Shown: piece by piece, positions 4,137-6,822 of the stretch | How positions within the stretch are numbered: the stretch's first letter is position 1 | Layout of the letters: every line of letters begins with the position of its first letter | From: Nitrospirota bacterium | GTDB taxonomy: Bacteria > Nitrospirota > CAKKRA01 > 9FT-COMBO-42-15 | Direction of reading: 5' to 3' | Assembly (NCBI GenBank): GCA_016195585.1 | Contig: JACPZJ010000236.1 | Coordinates: 1 to 6,822 of the forward strand | Length of the DNA stretch: 6,822 nt | Position numbers and translations under genes: made by a program | Notes under the pieces: generated by a model | The model's input: the letters and a program-made list of their open reading frames with translations, nothing else | Database searches by the model: none | Told to the model about the DNA's origin: nothing

Positions 4137-6284
4137 GTGCCAAGAAAAAACAACCTTCATGCCTTCTTCAATCCCAAGTCAGTAGCCATTGTCGGCGCAT
4201 CAGGGGATGAGAGAAAGCCATCAGGCGTTATCCTAAAAAACCTGCCTGCCTTTGGATACAAGGGAAAACTCTATCCTGTGAATCCAAAATACGAGACCCT
4301 GTCTGGCTATAAATGCTATCCCTCTGTTTTGAATATCCCTGACAAGATTGACCTCTCCATTATCATTATCCCTGCGCCATATGTTCCAAAGGTTTTATCT
4401 GAGCATGCAGAAAAGGGGATAAAAAATGTGGTTATATCAAGCAGTGGTTTTGGCGAAACAGGAGAGGAAGGAAAAAAACTTGAGAAAGAAATAAAAGACA
4501 TTGCAAATAAATCTAACATCAGGATACTCGGACCCAACTGCCTCGGCGTTATTGACAATCACACGCGGTTTAATACCTTTTTCCTTCCCCTTGAGAAGGT
4601 TGCAAAGACAAAGCAAGGGGGGCTCTCGTTGCTTTCACAAAGCGGCTCCTTTGTAGGCTTTTTCTGGGACATTGCGCCTATTGAGGATGTTGGCGTGGCA
4701 AAGATAGTGAATTACGGCAATCGTGCTGATGTCGGCGAGATAGAGCTTTTAAGATATTTGGCAGAAGATGAGAGGACAAAGGTTGTTGCCATGTATATAG
4801 AATCTGTTCAAGATGGCAGGGAATTTATTGAATCTGCCAGATTTTGCAGCCGGAAAAAACCTGTTGTTGCGATAAAGGCAGGTAAGTTTGATAAGGGCAT
4901 TGCTGCTGTTAAATCGCACACAGGCGCATTAGCAGGGAGATATGAGGTTTACAAGGCTGCATTTAAAAAGGCGGGCGTTATTGAGGCATTTAATTTTTTA
5001 GAGATGTATGATTATTCAAAGGGGCTTGCTATGCAGCCCTTTGCAAAGGGCAATAAGCTTTTGATTGTAACATGCGCAGGTGGCATTGGCGTTGTAATGG
5101 CGGACTTGGCGCCAAGGGAGGGCATTGAACTTCCGCAATTTCCAGAGGATTTAAAAAACAGATTAAAGAAGAGGCTTCCTCCATATTACAGCATAAACAA
5201 TCCTCTGGACTTAACAGGCAGCACTACAGATAAGGAATACGAAATGGTCTTAGAGGAATGTCTTGTAAATGACCCGTTCTTTGATGCAGTTGTTGTTGTA
5301 GCTCATCTTGCAGTGCCGGGATTGACAAAAGGGGTCTTTGACATTATTGCTGAAAAGGCAAAGAAGAGCGGCAGGCCTGTTGTTGTCTGCTCAACTGCCG
5401 GCGAGGAGACAATATCTGTAAAAAGCGAGGTAGAAGAAAAAGGGATTCCTGTATATTTCACGCCTGAAAGGGCAATAAGGGTAATCAGCGCCCTGATAAA
5501 ACGGGGAAGGTCAGTAAATTCACTGAATACAAACAGGGCGTCTTCTTATGTTATTAAGAATGAATTCATTGAAAAGGCAAAGGCTGTCATAGACGATGCA
5601 GTGCCTAACAGGGACAGGCCGCTTCTGGAGGATGAGGCAAAGGCGCTTTTAAAGACCATTGGCATTGCTGTGCCAGAGCATTTTGTTGCGCAGGATAAGG
5701 ACGATGCCTTGCATGCAGCAAATACAATAGGCTGGCCAATTGCAATGAAGATAGTCTCTCCTGATATTATTCACAAGAGCGATGTTGGCGGCGTGAAATT
5801 GAATATCAAAAATAAGGACGAACTTTACAGCGCCTTTGATGCAATGATGGATGATATTGCAAAAAAGGCAGATGGCGCAATGATTAAAGGCGTGCTTATT
5901 GAGGCAATGGCAAAAAAAGGCACAGAGATTATTATCGGCGGCATAAGGGATGCGCAGTTCGGGCCTGCTGTAATGTTCGGCATTGGCGGGATATTTGTTG
6001 AGCTTTTAAAGGATGTATCCTTTGGCATCGCGCCTGTTAATATGGATGAGGCAATGGAGATGATAAAACAGATAAAGGGCTATCCGCTTTTAACAGGCTT
6101 CAGGGGAAGCCTTCCTGTTGATAGAGACGCCATTGCAAAGACAATAATAATTATCTCAGAACTTTTGAATGGAATTAATGATATCTCTGAAATAGACCTT
6201 AATCCTGTAATTGTATATCCTCAGGGGCTTGTTGTTGTAGATGCAAAGGTTCTCCTTTCCACAAATAAACCTCCATTGCATTAA
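4137..6284 (+). CDS. ADP-forming acetate/acyl-CoA synthetase, fused alpha-beta chain
   Basis: This 715-residue enzyme interconverts an acyl-CoA, ADP and phosphate with the free acid, CoA and ATP; in anaerobes it often makes ATP from acetyl-CoA in the cytoplasm. Domains in order: a CoA-binding Rossmann domain (residues about 8-100, with VAIVGAS at 16-22), succinyl-CoA-ligase-like domains (about 155-460), a linker, then ATP-grasp (about 488-712). ILGPNCLG (130-137) is conserved. H261 in SHTGALAG is the expected phosphohistidine; E222 in MYIES lies where the supporting glutamate is. H546 in SPDIIHKSDVGGV matches the second histidine that carries phosphate to the nucleotide site in the beta part. 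D687 and N689 in EIDLNPV are metal ligands. Alpha and beta are one chain, and all key residues are present. The start is GTG at 4137, supported by GAGGAG at 4126-4131. The acyl substrate cannot be decided; acetate is the default. The 3' end overlaps hflX on the other strand. Confidence 0.92.
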   Translation: MPRKNNLHAFFNPKSVAIVGASGDERKPSGVILKNLPAFGYKGKLYPVNPKYETLSGYKCYPSVLNIPDKIDLSIIIIPAPYVPKVLSEHAEKGIKNVVISSSGFGETGEEGKKLEKEIKDIANKSNIRILGPNCLGVIDNHTRFNTFFLPLEKVAKTKQGGLSLLSQSGSFVGFFWDIAPIEDVGVAKIVNYGNRADVGEIELLRYLAEDERTKVVAMYIESVQDGREFIESARFCSRKKPVVAIKAGKFDKGIAAVKSHTGALAGRYEVYKAAFKKAGVIEAFNFLEMYDYSKGLAMQPFAKGNKLLIVTCAGGIGVVMADLAPREGIELPQFPEDLKNRLKKRLPPYYSINNPLDLTGSTTDKEYEMVLEECLVNDPFFDAVVVVAHLAVPGLTKGVFDIIAEKAKKSGRPVVVCSTAGEETISVKSEVEEKGIPVYFTPERAIRVISALIKRGRSVNSLNTNRASSYVIKNEFIEKAKAVIDDAVPNRDRPLLEDEAKALLKTIGIAVPEHFVAQDKDDALHAANTIGWPIAMKIVSPDIIHKSDVGGVKLNIKNKDELYSAFDAMMDDIAKKADGAMIKGVLIEAMAKKGTEIIIGGIRDAQFGPAVMFGIGGIFVELLKDVSFGIAPVNMDEAMEMIKQIKGYPLLTGFRGSLPVDRDAIAKTIIIISELLNGINDISEIDLNPVIVYPQGLVVVDAKVLLSTNKPPLH

Positions 6285-6822
6285 GGAGCGCTGGCAGTGT
6301 TGATGTATCCAGCGCAGATATGGCAATACCTTTATACCTCTTTGCTACAGCCTTTGCAAGTTTTGGCTCTATCCTGTCCTTTTTGTTGAATACCACAAGC
6401 TGAGGAATCTTATCTATCTCAAGATTTGATAATATTTTATTTACATCCTCAATCTGCTGCTCAAACCTCGGATTGCTTATATCAACAATATGCAGAAGAA
6501 GGTCTGCATCCCTCAGCTCATCCAATGTCGGGAGAAAGGCAGTAAGCAAATCCTTTGGCAGGTCTTTTATAAAACCTACTGTGTCTGTGATTATTACCTC
6601 CCTCTCCTTTGGAAATCTTAATCTCCTTGTTGATGTGTCCAGAGTTGCAAAGAGAAGGTTCTGTGTCAGCACACTGCTGTTTGTAAGCGCATTTAATAAT
6701 GTAGACTTTCCAGCATTTGTGTATCCCACTATAGAGACAATCGGTATTCTTGCCTCCCTTCGCCTGCTCCTTCTCTGGCTTCTTCCTTTGTTTAGCGATT
6801 CAAGCTCTTTCTCAAGATTATA
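6199..6822 (-). CDS. hflX: GTPase HflX, C-terminal part (gene continues past the right edge)
   Basis: HflX is a translation-factor GTPase that binds the 50S subunit and splits stalled or hibernating ribosomes, notably after heat stress. The frame is open from the window edge, giving 207 residues without the N-terminal domain. The visible part starts with a Lys/Arg-rich helical linker (YNLEKELESLNKGRSQRRSR) and then the G domain: P-loop GYTNAGKST at fragment residues 33-41, the switch I region FATLDTSTRRL, G3 DTVGF (80-84), G4 NKKD (146-149) and G5 SAL (169-171). The GTG at 6727-6729 sits inside the P-loop strand and is not the real start. The stop at 6199-6201 lies inside the convergent acyl-CoA synthetase gene, so the last ~28 residues, including the final G-domain helix (LPALLNAMEVYLW), are antisense to that gene's C-terminus. 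Confidence 0.93.
   Translation of the reverse strand, partial: YNLEKELESLNKGRSQRRSRRREARIPIVSIVGYTNAGKSTLLNALTNSSVLTQNLLFATLDTSTRRLRFPKEREVIITDTVGFIKDLPKDLLTAFLPTLDELRDADLLLHIVDISNPRFEQQIEDVNKILSNLEIDKIPQLVVFNKKDRIEPKLAKAVAKRYKGIAISALDTSTLPALLNAMEVYLWKGEPLHLQQQAPEDIQLQD

Noticed and set aside
6199..6729. Short GTPase gene starting at the GTG at 6727-6729
   Set aside because: The frame is open to the window edge and the GTG lies in the strand leading into the P-loop; this is an internal codon of a longer hflX.
1..6822. CRISPR array, tRNA or rRNA gene
   Set aside because: No regularly spaced short repeats, cloverleaf-like segment or rRNA-like sequence was seen on either strand by eye.

Overview
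The window looks like a piece of a moderately AT-rich bacterial chromosome: sigma-70-like promoters, GGAG-type ribosome binding sites, tightly packed genes, and a mix of core and accessory genes. The fused ADP-forming acyl-CoA synthetase suggests anaerobic or fermentative metabolism. The transposase resembles those common in Desulfobacterota and Nitrospirota. The phylum is only a guess from family resemblance; no rRNA or marker gene is present.

Layout. Positions 1-1114 hold a toxin-antitoxin (TA) pair on the minus strand, a HigB/Gp49-like RelE-superfamily toxin followed by an XRE-type antitoxin. The pair lies between two perfect 86-bp direct repeats (1-86 and 1029-1114). Positions 1115-2200 hold a REP-associated tyrosine (Y1, HUH) transposase on the plus strand, with a strong promoter almost touching its start codon and a small hairpin after its stop. 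Positions 2261-2956 hold a VapBC pair with a clear promoter and inverted-repeat operator. Positions 2957-3220 contain no convincing gene. Positions 3221-3989 hold a third, unrelated pair: a minimal nucleotidyltransferase (MNT) and a HEPN protein. Positions 3990-4136 carry an inverted 17-bp match to the end of the 86-bp repeat. From 4137 the content becomes core: a complete single-chain ADP-forming acetate/acyl-CoA synthetase, then, convergent and overlapping its 3' end by 86 bp, the C-terminal part of the ribosome-splitting GTPase HflX, which runs off the right edge.

How it fits together. The left 4 kb is a small accessory island: three TA systems of different biochemistry (a predicted mRNA interferase, a PIN-domain RNase, an MNT/HEPN pair) plus a transposase and dispersed repeats, next to core genes. 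Each TA pair is a two-gene operon with tight spacing (12-bp gap, 4-bp overlap, 4-bp overlap) and its own promoter; two of the promoters contain palindromes suited to autoregulation. Two promoters (HigB-like toxin and transposase) have a -10 box only 5-6 bp from the start codon, predicting leaderless mRNAs. I see no tRNA, rRNA, CRISPR array or recognised riboswitch. The most noteworthy points are the repeat-bracketed TA module, the clustering of three TA types, the leaderless promoters, the HEPN protein lacking the usual catalytic histidine, and the antisense overlap of the two core genes.
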